Positions 46,061 through 58,208 of a DNA stretch of 64,000 bases are shown piece after piece. The stretch is from Hydractinia symbiolongicarpus (lineage: Eukaryota > Cnidaria > Hydrozoa > Anthoathecata > Hydractiniidae): positions 32,183,501-32,247,500 of the forward strand of contig NC_079875.1 of assembly GCF_029227915.1 (NCBI RefSeq). The letters run 5' to 3'. Numbering within the stretch: the stretch's first letter is position 1; the number at the start of each line of letters is the position of its first letter. A program made the translations under genes and the position numbers. The notes under the pieces are model-generated. The model was not told where the DNA came from. It saw only the letters and a program-made list of their open reading frames with translations, and ran no database searches.

Positions 46061-47970
46061 ATGCATTGTTCACTGTTACAATTTAACGATGAAAAAATGT
46101 GCATGCAATGTCACAGTGCTGCTAAAAAATCGCAAAAATCTGTAAAATGTTCATCAACAAATTTGACTGTTCCAGCAAAGTTAAATGCACCAATTTCGTT
46201 AACATCACCAGAACGTGTTGTGCTAAGGCTTCGCAATGAACGTGAAGAAAACACGTCCTTGAAAATTGAGAACATGTCATTAAAACATGAAATAAAATTG
46301 CTACAAGAGGAAATATCTTCTTCTTCAGTCTCTGTTAGTTCAGAGCTAGGTTCAGATTTAAAAACCATTATGTCAAACACCAATACATCGACAATTTCTC
46401 CATTCATGAAATTCTTTTAGAGGAGCAACAAAAGTATTTGTCGTCTACAAAAACTGGTGTCCGTTACCACCCAATGGTAATTAGATATTGTTTGTCATTG
46501 GCAGCAAAGTCACCAGCTACTTATGATGATATCCGTTATGATAAAAAATCTGGTACTGGTTTTGTGATTCTACCTAGTCGACGTAGATTGAGAGATTATA
46601 AGAACTACATGCATCCACAACGAGGATTCAATAAAAGTATAGTTGAAGAATTAAAACTTAAAGTTGAGCATTTCAGTGACATTGAAAAGTTTGTTGTCCT
46701 TTTATTCGACGAAATGAAAATCCAAGAAAATTTAGTCTGGGATAAACATACAGGCGAACTAATTGGATTTGTCGATCTCGGAGACATAAATATAAACTAT
46801 GCAATATTACAAAAAGTAGATAACTTAGCATCCCATGTTTTGGTTTTTCTTGTTCGGAGTATCGTAAACCCTTTTAAGTTCAGTCTGGCTAATTTTGCAA
46901 CAACTGGAGCTACAGCAAGTCAAATGTTTCCTTTGTTTTGGAAAGCAGTTGGCATATGTGAACTACAATGCAATCTAAAAGTAGTTGCCGCAACATGTGA
47001 TGGAGCATCACCAAACAGGAAGCTTTTCCGTATGCATTTCAACTTAACAAAAGCGGACGATATAAATCCAGATGTTGATGTTACATATCGCACAGTAAAT
47101 TATTTTAGTGCTGAAAAACGATACATCTACTTTCTCTCTGATCCACCTCATCTGATAAAAACTGCTCGTAATTGCTTGTCAAACTCTGGTGCTGGTAGAT
47201 GCACAAGGTTTATGTGGAATGATGGAATGTTCCTCGTTTGGAATCACATAGCTTATATATTTTATGAGGATCGTGAATGTGGATTACACCTTCTACCTAA
47301 ATTATCACATGATCACATTAAATTATCATCTTTTTCTGTAATGAATGTTAAGCTAGCAGCACAAGTTTTGAGTTCAACAGTCAGCACAATTTTGAATAAT
47401 TATAGCCCTCCAGAAGCAGCTGGTACTGCTAAGTTTTGCGAGATGATGGATGGGTTCTTCGATATTTTGAACATCCGAAACACGGAAGAATACAAGCAAA
47501 AGAGGAAACCATTTCTAGTTCCATTTTCATCAGTCGATGACACACGCTTTGTATGGCTACGTAAAGTTTTCCTTCAATATTTTGAAGATTGGTTACAGTC
47601 CATTGAGGAACGACCAGGTGATTTTTCTAAAAACGCAAAGTCAAATATGTTTATTTTTTGGCAGACATATGAAGGCCTCAAAATAACTGTCAATTCTATT
47701 ATAGAGTTGGTTCAGTTTTTAGTAAATAATAATGTGCCCTATATTCTTACTGAACGTTTATGTCAAGATCCCTTAGAGAATTATTTTGGTCGTCAGAGAT
47801 CCATGGGAGCACGAAAAGACAACCCTTCAATGCGTGATTTTGGCTACAATGATAACACTATCAGGAACCAAAAAATCTTCAGGCCTATTTCTGGAGGAAA
47901 TGTAGCTGGTAATGCTGTAGTAGATTTTAGTGATGAACCTGTTCCTTGCAGAAAAAAGAAAAAACTATGA
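46061..47970 (+). pseudogene. P-element/THAP9-type transposase, one frameshift
   Basis: 46061-46420 encodes a basic leader with CMQCHSAAKK and a leucine coiled coil (LRNEREENTSLKIENMSLKH), ending TISPFMKFF. The frame must shift by one base at about 46417-46420 to continue as LEEQQKYLSSTKTGVRYHP and then 510 codons without a stop to 47970. The long part has the P-transposase order: LLFDEMKIQ with an acidic candidate, a GTP-binding-insert-like region, TCDGASPNR, SDPPHLIKTARN, and the C-terminal TERLCQDPLENYFGRQR box. I saw no clear THAP zinc finger. Start of the second frame is not an ATG, consistent with a frameshift rather than a separate gene. It converges on the C2H2 gene at 48220-49376. 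Confidence 0.8.
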
Positions 47971-48219
47971 AGAAAAACACTTAAAAAACGGCTATTTTTA
48001 TAGCCACACATTCTTAAAAACATTATACTTGGCTTTAAAACAGTTACACTTATGCCTCTCACTAGCCTAGCTAGCTATATGATAGTAACTTGCTATCCAG
48101 CTATGTGCTAATAATGCCATAGGTAATGATTTTTATAGGTGTGTAGCTATAAAAATAGCTGTTTTGTTAGTGGTTGCAGTACTTTCAATGACCTTGATCC
48201 AGGGTGGATGATTTCTTCT

Positions 48220-49376
48220 TTAATTCTGTGCGTAGAGATTTTGATCTTTTGTATTGGCCGATATTTTGTGAAGCTGCATTTTATCTTTGACAAAAGAAAA
48301 TGTTCTCACTCTGACATATAGCATGAGTAGGTCTTCTAGAAGATTTAAAGAAACTTCTTTTTTCAGTGATACATCGCAGAGGTTAACTATTTTCGTGAAA
48401 TTTGACTTCACATTAAAATTTTTCATAAGAAAGGAAACTATTTCCTTGCTATCCATTTTACTGCACCCTTTATTGGTATATGATCGAAAATATTCCTCGG
48501 CAGCTGTAAAAATTAAAAATATCTCTTTTCTGACTTTCCATAGACCACCACGATCCCTAGCATTAACCAATTTGTACTCTGGTATATCTTATGTGTCATC
48601 AGATTTTTCCAGCCAGAAGAACTGCCAAATACTGTTGATGATATATTTATTGACATGTGTTTTTTGAGGAGAAACGTATTCGCCGAACCATAGTACTAAA
48701 GATGTATCCACTAAGATAGGATATAATGGACGTTTCCTTATCTGAAAAGGTGTGTGGTTTATTTGGAACTTGCAAAACATCCTTGAAATCCGAGTTAGAC
48801 AAGTGACACAATACTTGATTTGCTAACTCAAATCCTAGAAGAACAGTACAGTTGTGGCTTAGACTTGCTCCAAAGGGGTGTTCCATGTTCAAAATATTTT
48901 TTATAAAATAATGGATAAAACTTTTCAGAATCTCCATCAAAAGATTTGATAACATTTTTCACCAGACTGTATGATGGCAAGACATTGTCAAGGCTACCAA
49001 TTTTAAAAAACTTGAATTCGTTTGTGATTTCAGAGAGATAACATTCATCACCTGTCAATTTTATTATTGAATCCTCGATATATCGCTTAAAATAAAGCGG
49101 ATGCAGAACCTGTTCAGCTTCCAAACTTGCATCACTTTCCTTTTCTTTACTGTGCTTAGTGTTGTTGTGGCGAGATAACCCCCTTTGTGATACACAAACT
49201 TTAGAGCACAAACTACAGGTAAATGTAACCTTGGCCTTTTCTTTGGGTATTTCGTCAATTACTGAAGTTAGTTCCACTTCAAACTCAGTATTACTTTGTA
49301 AAAAATCTTCATCTATTGCCTCCAAAATAGCATTCAGATCTTCACCATAAAGGAAATCCTCTGCAGCCGCAGCCAT
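48220..49376 (-). pseudogene. C2H2 zinc-finger protein paired with the P-type transposase, broken
   Basis: Read on the minus strand: MAAAAEDFLYGEDLNAILEA, an acidic leader, one C2H2 finger (CSLCSKVCVSQRGLSRHNNT and KH), and a helical body to about 48840. A frameshift near 48842-48880 joins it to LLGFELANQVLCHLS and SYLSGYIFSTMVRRIRFSSK. Another shift at about 48650 and a TAA near 48590 precede NARDRGGLWKVRKEIF and a C-terminal part ending at 48220. The three pieces are collinear, so this was a single intronless ORF. Such a finger protein with a LSGYIF...RRIR motif accompanies P-like transposases in other invertebrate genomes as I remember; function unknown. Confidence 0.65.
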
Positions 49377-50820
49377 TTTTTAAACTTTGGTGCCCTTATA
49401 TTCCGGCCACCCCAGTTTTTTGAAGTCTCTTTACGATACGGCCCGGAATGGCCGATAACCCAGACTATTCTTTTTCTTGTGACTATGGTATATGATATGT
49501 ATATTCGCAACCTTTTTTTTTTAATTTCTAGTTCGTCGTTTGTTTTTAAATGTTTAAAGGAGTTTCTGTCTGCAAAAGGGTTTATTGAGCAGCATAGTTT
49601 TTTTCTAATTTTTACTTTTACTATGCTGTTTTTTATTTCCTTTTGCAGACGGCTGTAAGACTTATTAGTACTGCTGGCGCATTTATTAGCTTCGTAAAAT
49701 TGTTGACAATAGACATAATCGTGTAGCAAAACGTTTGCTAAAGTATTGCGCCAATGTCTGATTATTCCAAATTGCATTTTGCAAGTTGTAAGCAAAATTG
49801 CAACCAGCCAGTATTTTGTCTGTAGCCCTTGTTATTTCTTTCGATATATTACGGCGCAGTGCTAACACATTGCAGCTGATGCCGGAATACATCCTATAAT
49901 TAACTGTCATTGATAGAATTAAGGAGCGCCAATAATCCCTCGCCGTATTAGGACTACCCTTCGTATATTTTGTTATTACTAACTCGTCTGTCTACCTGTG
50001 ATTCTTCGTTACCCTCTTTCACTAGGCATTGGATCTTACACCACAAAATTACACCACCAAAAGGTACTTATGCTTACGGAAAGCTTCTTCTTTGTGCCTT
50101 TTTATGTAAATAGTTTTTGCTTTTTCTTATCTACGAATTCGTAATGAATTCTTTTGAAATTTATCCGTTAAAAGATATTCACTCTAATAAGTTATATTCA
50201 TTTTATGCAATGAATCGCTTGTTTTTATTGCCTCTATACTGTAGCTGTTTTTATCATTGTTTTGTTTAATGTTTTTTGTTGTATTCAAAGGTTGTTCTTC
50301 TTTGTTCCTCTGTACTGTGTTACTTTAGTGTTAGTGAAAATGGTCATTGTATGATTTGCCAAACCCTTGCAACAAGGAAGATTTTGGATTATTTCGGAAT
50401 CTTTAGAGGGTATAACCTTTACATAGCCATAACCATCTGTCTTAGACAAGTATTATCATTACAGCTTGCTCGCAGCAGTCAACCAATTTAACAAATTTGT
50501 CATGAATTATGAAACTTTCTTGGGTATTTCAACGAAAATCAACATTCTCTTCCTAAGAATTGCTCATTTATCCGGGCACAAATTGGTTTCTAAAACCATC
50601 GTTAAGTGTTTTGGAAATAGCCAATTCGCTCTCGGGCTCTTCGAATTTTCGGTTTAGAGCAACGAGTTCAGCATTTACCAACTTGCAAGTTAGTATAAAA
50701 AGAATCATCAATCGGCATAACAGATGTAAATATTTTTAACTGCCGGCCATTTAGTATATGCAAAATCATAGGCCGGCTGCCTGCCACGCAGCATGGCGAT
50801 TGGTAGAGGTGACAAAACAG
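49377..50820. other. Non-coding, no recognised gene
   Basis: The 153- and 74-codon minus-strand frames at 49334-49910 are basic and motif-free and overlap the start of the zinc-finger gene, so I regard them as chance. I searched for terminal inverted repeats matching the DNA before 46 kb and found none. Confidence 0.35.
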
Positions 50821-51047
50821 TTATATCCGTAGAGACAACGAAGACAGTCCCTATCTTTCCAAATCCATTCTTAATAGGTCTTTCAACATTGTGACATGTT
50901 ACCCGCGACATAGAGGCTCAATGGTCTAGTGGCATGATTCTCGCTTCGGGTGCGAGAGGTCCCGGGTTCAACTCCTGGTTGAGCCCATTGTTGAAGTGTA
51001 ACTAATGTTAAAGAAAAGGACTGTCTTCGTCGTCTCTAAGTATATAA
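50821..51047. repeat. 30-bp inverted repeat enclosing a tRNA gene
   Basis: The arm 50821-50850 (ends AGAGACAACGAAGACAGTCC) and the inverse complement of 51018-51047 match at 27 of 30 positions, with weaker similarity continuing inward for about ten bases. The tRNA-Pro gene lies between the arms. Confidence 0.85.
50915..50986 (+). tRNA. tRNA-Pro (anticodon CGG)
   Basis: 72 nt fold as a standard cloverleaf. The acceptor stem GGCTCAA/TTGAGCC pairs fully with discriminator C. The anticodon stem CTCGC... pairs with GCGAG, loop TTCGGGT, anticodon CGG at 50947-50949. The T arm CCGGG-TTCAACT-CCTGG has one G-T wobble. The A box (TGGTCTAGTGG) and B box (GGTTCAACTCC) for RNA polymerase III are intact and there is no intron. 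Sequence agrees closely with animal tRNA-Pro. No clear run of four or more T follows directly, so the terminator is uncertain. Confidence 0.95.
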
Positions 51048-51067
51048 TAAAATGCACGTGACATACA

Positions 51068-51123
51068 GGCTCAATGATCTAATGGCATGATTCTTGCTTT
51101 AGGTTCTAATCCCGGTTGAGCCC
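51068..51123 (+). pseudogene. Truncated tRNA-Pro copy
   Basis: GGCTCAATGATCTAATGGCA and the following bases match the tRNA-Pro at 50915 up to the anticodon loop. About 16 nt (3' half of the anticodon arm, variable loop and start of the T stem) are then missing, after which TTGAGCCC closes the acceptor stem. Downstream GCCCATTGTTG(G/A)AGTGTAACT is shared with the first copy, so the flank was duplicated as well. It cannot fold into a cloverleaf. Confidence 0.9.
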
Positions 51124-51449
51124 ATTGTTGGAGTGTAACTGATGTTGTCAATGCAATTTTCGCTTGTTTCATTTTTTACAAAGACACTCGAAATAGCACA
51201 TCCTTAATGCTATTTACTGCAGAGAACAAACCAAACCCGACTGAAACCCAAGTTTTGCCCTGAAGTTAAGAGTGCTACCTTATTGAAGGTATTACCAGAT
51301 GCGCCTAACATCCCTAACGTGCCTTTTGGATTTGGGTCGCAAAGTTTTGGCACGGAATTTTTTAATTACAATATGTACCCAATAAAAAAATGTCTTTTGG
51401 CGAGATTATTCATCCTGTGCGAATACAATATAACCAAGGTGGAACATAC

Positions 51450-54400
51450 TTGTAACTCATTCGAAGAATATTCTTCCGTGATTTCATCTTCAGAAGGCTG
51501 CTCTTCCTCAGCGGATTGTATTTCAACAGTACTAACTTTTGCTCCTAATAAAAAATATATCTAGATATATTTTATTGCATAATTAACACTACCTAAGGAC
51601 AATTATACCAAAAATGTAGGTCTTACTTGTATAGTCCAATTTAGCAGTTAACATTGTTATTTTGTCATGGTAAAACTTCAAACAATTCTTCATTTCATTT
51701 TATAATATAACACGTTCTTCTAGTAAGTGGTTTTGGCGAAGCCACTTTTTAACACATACACGTCTGTCAACAGCTACATAAAAAGTCAAACTCTGGCATA
51801 CACTAAAGAATTTTAAAATATAAGCTGGGAATAAAAGTTACCAAGATGAACAATATAGTCTAGAGACGTGTATTTGACGTTGCTACAACGTATTCAAATA
51901 CAAGAGCTCACACTGTGTAGCCACAAACAACTGCGGCATATATTTCTGAGACTAAATAGTTCCTAATACTATAAAAAAATGATTGTATCCTTAAAAATGT
52001 ATGTGTTAAAGGGGACGTATAAAATGCGACCATTAACGTATACTCACCACTACCAGTATTTGAAACGTCATGCACGTTTTGCCAGGCGAACACCCCTTTC
52101 TCACAGCTTTCGAAGACAGTTTTAACATTTAAACTGAACAGTAAACAGTATTCATCTAAAATATCCTTAATTTTCTTATTTACAGTTGCCTGCTTGCCTC
52201 TCATGACATGACGGCTCTTGCTTGTGTCTATGTTAAAAATCATGATGATAAGACAAAGCAGTGAATTTGAATGAATTGATGTATAAATTATACAGCATGC
52301 ACAAATAAGCAAATTGGGATTGAGAATTCCATAATCATGGCCTACGCAATTTTCCTCCGTCATAGATATTTCAATTTAAATATTCGCTTTAGATTAACCT
52401 TATTTTTACACAAGTAAAAGGCACAATATACCTGCAACTTTTTTAATTTGTGAACCAATCACTACTTTCTCTAAGAACAGCTTTTCAATTTGTTGCTCCA
52501 GAAGTGGCTTCCAAATATCGTGCAGCAGAGATCGGTATGCTTCCTTCAAAGACGTTTCTGTAATTTGAGGAAGTAGTCTTGCGAGCTCGTCATCTTTGCT
52601 TGTTCTGTCAAATTCTAACAATCGGTAATATAAATTGCTTTTTATTTGCCTCGGAAAAACCATTGATGAGTTAATTAACGATGCATAAGACGGATCCTGA
52701 AGGTTGTCAATAAGAAGACATCTGAGAGTAGTTTTCGATGTCTCGTGTTTTTAATTCCTAATTCAAAAAAAATAATATTCAGAAATGTTGATTTTTTATT
52801 GCTCAGTAACGGATATATTTGTATTTATTTAAACATAAGTACCTCGGGCGCACTTTTGAATCTCCTCCAACCACTGCACAATTGTTCCATCACAATCTAC
52901 ATTCATGTCATTTTTATAATCTTCAATGCATCTGTGGTTTTTGCAAGTTCGCTTTCATTCTAAATGCACAAAACGCTAAAATAAAATATGTTAACTACAT
53001 GATAAATGAATATCAAGTGTATGAATAAACCTTGATATATCGTCGTCTAAGTTCTGAGGAAGTTTTCAATATTTTTCTTTTGTTCCATGCAAATACCATC
53101 TCAGTTATGGTTTCTTCTCTATCTATAAAAAAATTCTAGAGTATAACAATTCGCTTATAAACATTGAGAACTCACCTGCCCCCCTCCCCCCCCACTCTAG
53201 ATTTGAAAGACTTACTTTCGGGTGTTGATGTCTAGTTGTATTACCAAAACGCAATAAAAAACTGAACAGTTGCTCAGTTTCTTCTCCAGTCGATTTTCCT
53301 GTGCCATTCACCCATTCACCACTCCATATCACCTTGGTAAACAAATGAAAATAATAACGGTCAATATTTTAAAGGGGATGTAAAATATTCACAGTAATAG
53401 TGAACGGGATTTTACGAAGTAAAAATCTAACATGAATAATAGTCCATTACGTTCTAATCAATATTTTTTTAACCTAAACCACGCTTACAACATATGTCAC
53501 AAATAAATATGAAAAAATGGATTATTGTAAAACACTTACTTCCCAAGTCGATAACGGTATAACTTGCTATTGGCATCAACATGACAACTATGCTGCTGAA
53601 TTTCACATGGCGGGCACTCCAGCCAGTTTTTTTCTTGAATTCTATCTTTTTCGTGCAACCAAAAATTCCATTGCTTGAATGATATAGAAAAATTTGTAGG
53701 ATCAATGATACTAGTCTAGAAAATGTTGTATGTCATAAAAGCACTGCAACTGTATACATTACTTATATCAACGTATGAAAAATGTGTGTAGAATATAAAT
53801 TAGATAAAATCACATTTATTGGAACAATATATATTTCGCCTGAGAAGCCTTTATCAGTATAGAATATATATATATATATATATATAATATTACCACAATC
53901 AACTAACCCGACCGTTGTCATTGGAAATATCATTCAGTGACATAAGGAAGGCTCTTTCTGAAGTTCCAGGCATACGCTTTCTGAAGGTGTCCCAGAGAAT
54001 AAATACTTCTTCTTTAATTAAATAATTTATTGATAAAACACTACCAGGTCAATAGCCAGACTTCAGTAAAACACCAATAGTGAATGGATCAATGACTGTA
54101 GAACAGTCTTCACAACGCAAATGATGTTTGTGCAGATGAAATCGTCGTATAGTAAAATGCATTGCAAGAATAATTAGTAATGTTACAAATAGAGCTGTAT
54201 ATATATATTGTCATACATGATAATCACAATAAGTTAATAAAACTTATAAGTGAAACCAAAATTAACAACCCACAAAAAGAGTTACTATAATGCAAACTTC
54301 TTCAGTTATTCTCTTTGTCAAATTTTTCCCACCACAACATGTAGATGACATGCACTTTAATTTAAGAGTTTTTTCTGAAATTAAGAAAGGAATAAATAAG

Positions 54401-54727
54401 TGAAATAAAATAATTTCCCATAGCAAATACAACAATTAGAACATACTTGACAGCTCTATTTCATGATGTTCATTAGCTGATTCCCATGGCAACAATTTTT
54501 TGGCATAATCTTCAAAAAATAAACATCTATCATGTAATGGAAATGTAGAATGAACAATATCATCACATAGGTAGCACAAAGAGTTTTCATCACAGTCATT
54601 GCATTTGATGACAGGTTCTCTTTCTCTGCATACTTGACAGCAGTCATCTAACACTTCCCTGAATAACATCACTTCCCAAATCATAGTCTGCAACTTTTCC
54701 CATTCTGCAATTGTAGATTGTGACCTT
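51450..54727 (-). pseudogene. KDZ-type (Kyakuja-Dileera-Zisupton) transposase gene with introns, broken
   Basis: Minus-strand exons in order follow. About 54727-54447: CxC-type cysteine cluster CCQVCREREPVIKCNDC, then LCYLC and H/H. About 54160-53915: RRFHLHKHHLRCEDCSTVID, PFTIGVLLKSGY, TGA at 54049-54051, then SVLSINYLIKEEVF and SERAFLMSLNDISNDNGR. 53715-53540: WLECPPCEIQQHSCHVDANS then KLYRY, with the first acidic catalytic candidate. 53332-53216: VIWSGEWVNGTGKSTGEETE then QLFSFL, with the GE motif. Further helical pieces lie at about 53124-53030, 52660-52440, 52220-52030 and 51546-51450. The CxC cluster and D...GE pattern are the KDZ hallmarks. The TGA sits where W is expected (GYWPGS), and the piece near 52950-52850 is out of frame, so the gene is inactive. 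Confidence 0.65.
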
Positions 54728-55479
54728 TAAAACCATGTTTTTCGCTTGTACTTTTTTTTGGACCATTATTTACCATTTGTTGTAACAAATTGACACAAAT
54801 TTTAATTTTCAACTGAGGTTTTGTGTGTAAATATTTGAATCACTTTCATCACAACTGAAGTAATCTTCACTATTGGCAGGTAAAAAACAATACCCTATTT
54901 GATAAGGAAGAGCTTTCTCTGCAACTAATTTTTTTTCCGTGGTCTGTATTTCTTCTTTGGTGTGAATGGGACTATAAAAACTCTCTGTCCTAAGGAAATA
55001 AAGTAAACGATAATAATTTTATTTCTAAAGTTCCAAGTAAAGTTTATTTTAGATAAAAACAACAAATTAACCTGTCCGAGAGTCTCGTTTGAATTCTATA
55101 AACCGTGTTTTTCTTTGTTTTGGTTTCACAGGGCGTGAAAGCAATTTTTTGAGTGCACAATCTAAAGATAAAAAATATATCAATTTTTAACATAATACTT
55201 AAATTTGTTTTAGAATTTGTGTTCCTTTTATACCTTGCATAGGGAACAAACTAGTCTTCAGGGATCATTATTGTTCCAAGAAAAATTTGGGCAGGTTTTG
55301 TTCAAGCAGCTCTTATTTATAATGAGAAAATATATACAGTATAATATAATATTATTTTGTTTAGGGTAAAATATCTTACCAATATCACTCATACCATAAG
55401 CAACTCATACATTATACTGTAAGCTTAAAAAATCAAGTACCATAGACTTTCACTGAAAGGAGAATAAAATTACATATAT
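54728..55479. other. Upstream region of the KDZ-type gene
   Basis: Possible additional minus-strand N-terminal exons are hinted at by short frames separated by donor-like sites (about 54850-55000 and 55070-55165), but none could be joined with confidence. Confidence 0.35.
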
Positions 55480-55640
55480 TATATATATATACACATCCCA
55501 GGACAAGCTTGCTTAGCCATATCACGGCTCATCAGCTGGGCTAGTGTGGGATTTGAATCATGAACCTTTCGATTTGTAATTGATGGTATTGAAACCCATT
55601 ACACCGACTAGGCCACAGGCGATCGTACTACATGTCACCA
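55480..55640 (-). mobile_element. tRNA-derived SINE-like element
   Basis: Read on the minus strand, the head contains TGGCCTAGTCGG, an exact match to the RNA polymerase III A-box consensus TRGCNNAGYNGG. A B-box-like GATTCAAATCC follows, then a unique tail (AGCTGATGAGCCGTGATATG) ending in a TATATA simple repeat. This is the layout of a tRNA-derived SINE. Target site duplications were not found. Confidence 0.5.
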
Positions 55641-56974
55641 GAGTGCTCAATGCCCCTAGGGACAGAGCTATGCGCAGTGCTAGGTAGTGAACGTGTTCTT
55701 AGCGAACACTCATGCTGACGATGCAGAGTAATCAATCCCTTTTTCAATATAATATATATATTTGTATATTCATCAATAGGAATCAAAAACTTTATTGTAG
55801 CATATACATCGTGCAGTGACAATTTTGCAACAGAAATTACATGGTGACAATAAACAAGCAAGCATCAAAATTCTCATTACTAACACCAAAGTTCCTTATT
55901 TCAAGGCAATCAATCACAAAATATGGTAATTGAAGCTGTTCGAATTGCTCTTCACCGAGCTGTTTCTGTTTACATATACCCGCTTGACTAAAATAATAAC
56001 AACAAGACCCACAGCCCTAAAACTAATGCCTTACTCTTATAAAGCATATAAATTTTCTTGTTTCTATTATGTATAAGTCCTTGTTATTATATATAATTGT
56101 GTCATTTTGCCTAAGTCAACGTATTAGGCCTTCACCCCTTCCCCCTAAACATCTAAACAACATTTGTGTGTAGCAACATCAGATGAGTAGTAGTTAGATT
56201 AGATAGATGTGCATATTTTACATGGCTAGCCTCACAAATATCAAGGGATATATCCTGTCAATTATTTCAGTTAAAACCACTAAGCAACAGCAACAGCACC
56301 AGTTGCCAGTATGAAAGACTAAAACTGGACTATAGCTAGCTAGCTAAACTGATATCACAGGACTCAGAGGTTAAAAAACTGTAGCTGGCTAAATACATCT
56401 AGCTATTATATATAATGAATGATGATAATGAATGAGGTTGCTGAGGTTGCAGCAGCATCATTTTAGCAAGAAGCACAAAAAGCTGCCTAGCTAGCTGGGT
56501 GGAGGGTGCCTTTCACTTTACCAGACAACAAAGCCGCCTGACAAAATCTATTTAGTTGGTTTCAATGCTTTAAACAACCAGCCGTCTGTTATTTAGCTAC
56601 GTTACTACTGTAATATCCCATTAGGTAGATTATACAAAGAAGCACTACAATTAAAGAAAAGTGCAGAAAAGCACAAGAAAAAGTACAGCCCGCCATCTTT
56701 TATTTATCAGCTACGCAAATATTAGGAGCAGAGCTTTACACGGTTCTTGCAAGGCCGTAAAATAGTATGCCAATCATATTATTATCAACTTTCAGAATAC
56801 TATCTATATCATATTTTTTTTGGTGCGACTATGTTGTTCCCATAGATCATAAATTTTCTAAAAAGTGGCAGCACCCTTAACATTTATAGTGTTCGTATCA
56901 TTTTTTTATTATTGTAGTCGCGTAATGTAAATATGTATCTCTTTCTTTCTTTTGGTTTCAGATGGAAATCTTTA
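55641..56974. other. Non-coding, no recognised gene
   Basis: Contains several AGCTAGCTAGC-type short palindromic runs (for example 56336-56347 and 56486-56495) and AT-rich filler. No gene or splice pattern. Confidence 0.4.
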
Positions 56975-57209
56975 TCTAAATTTTGATGTCAATTAAACAA
57001 TGCAGCTTTAAACTACAAAAACATCGAAACATTCATCATGATTTTTAACATTGAACCATTAAGATCGTTGACGTCTAAAAGGGCATTTTTCGCAAATCTA
57101 GAGACATAAAATTTAAAAATTGCGCCTTGGGTAGCCTCTATATAAAGCAAAGTTCATTATGTTATTTTTCTTTATAGGCCCCCTAATATTAATTGTGGTT
57201 ACGGCACTG
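56975..57209 (+). repeat. About 240-bp direct repeat, copy 1
   Basis: Begins CTAAATTTTGATGTCAATTA, contains GCGCCTTGGGTAGCC and ends GGTTACGGCACTG. A second copy lies at 57946-58208 in the same orientation, 971 bp downstream, roughly 80% identical by eye. No coding capacity; MITE-like or a segmental duplicate. Confidence 0.85.
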
Positions 57210-57945
57210 ATCATCATAATTTAAGTAACAAGATGTCTCACCACGCAGTTTCTGTGGTTCAGGATCGGGTTCAGGATCCTGCAGTGTCTTTTGTTCAAGA
57301 TCTATGCCTGCATATTTTGACACATGCTTTATCGTAGGCTCAACAAAAAAAATTACAGGTTATAGATTTACATTTAGAAAGGTTCTGCGCAAACTGTTAA
57401 TTTCTTGTTTCAAAAATTATTTTATGTAGTAAGTTCTGTCCAAGCCTTTTAAGTTTCTATGTGTCCCAAACAATTTCCGACCTCTAAACATCTTTTTTTT
57501 TCTTACCCAAATTATCAAATGTGTAACTAATTATAATAATAAAAAAGAGTTTAGAAAGTGAAAAGCAGAATGCATTTATGATACGATATAAAACAGATGA
57601 TTAGGCAAAAAACATATATTAAATAGACATTGGCGATACGCTGTCATATCAAAAAAGGAAAAAGATCTATCGCAAAACGAATGCGTAGTTAAAGCATTTA
57701 TATTTGCATTAAAGTTTGCAAAACTTAGAGATCACAGTGCTTGTAAAATTTCAAATAGTTTTTTGCACTCCAAACGTTTTTGTGAAGACTAAAAAGAAAA
57801 AGAAAATAAGGTGTGCCTAATACTTTGTTAAAAAAACTATAGACTTAACTCTATAGGAGAACTATAACTTATACATAGGAGAACTATAACTTAAATGATC
57901 ATCTTTTAAAACAATCAAACAACAACGATGTCATTTTAGTCTTAC
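57210..57945. other. Non-coding spacer between the direct repeats
   Basis: AT-rich spacer with no frame or motif of note. Confidence 0.4.
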
Positions 57946-58208
57946 CTAAATTTTGATGCCAATTAAACAATACAGGTTTTGTAAATTACCAACATATCGA
58001 AACATTCATCATTGTTTTTAACATTCAACCATGAAATCGTTGACGTCTGGAAGGGTATTTTCCGCCAATCTGGAGATGCTAAATTCAAAAAATTCTGACT
58101 CGGCGCACACAGGGGGCGCCTTGGGTAGCCACTATATAAAGCGAAGTTTATATATGTAATTTTTCTATAAAGGCCCTCCCAATATTTAAATTATGGTTAC
58201 GGCACTGT
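57946..58208 (+). repeat. About 260-bp direct repeat, copy 2
   Basis: Second copy of the unit at 56975-57209. It carries an extra segment near 58090-58120 (GACTCGGCGCACACAGGGGG). Its right end abuts the 3' end of the recombinase pseudogene on the other strand. Confidence 0.85.

Noticed and set aside
49334-49910. Upstream coding part of the C2H2 gene
   Set aside because: Motif-free basic frames overlap the start region and show no splice join to MAAAAEDF.
51068-51123. Second functional tRNA
   Set aside because: Sixteen nucleotides of the anticodon and T arms are missing.
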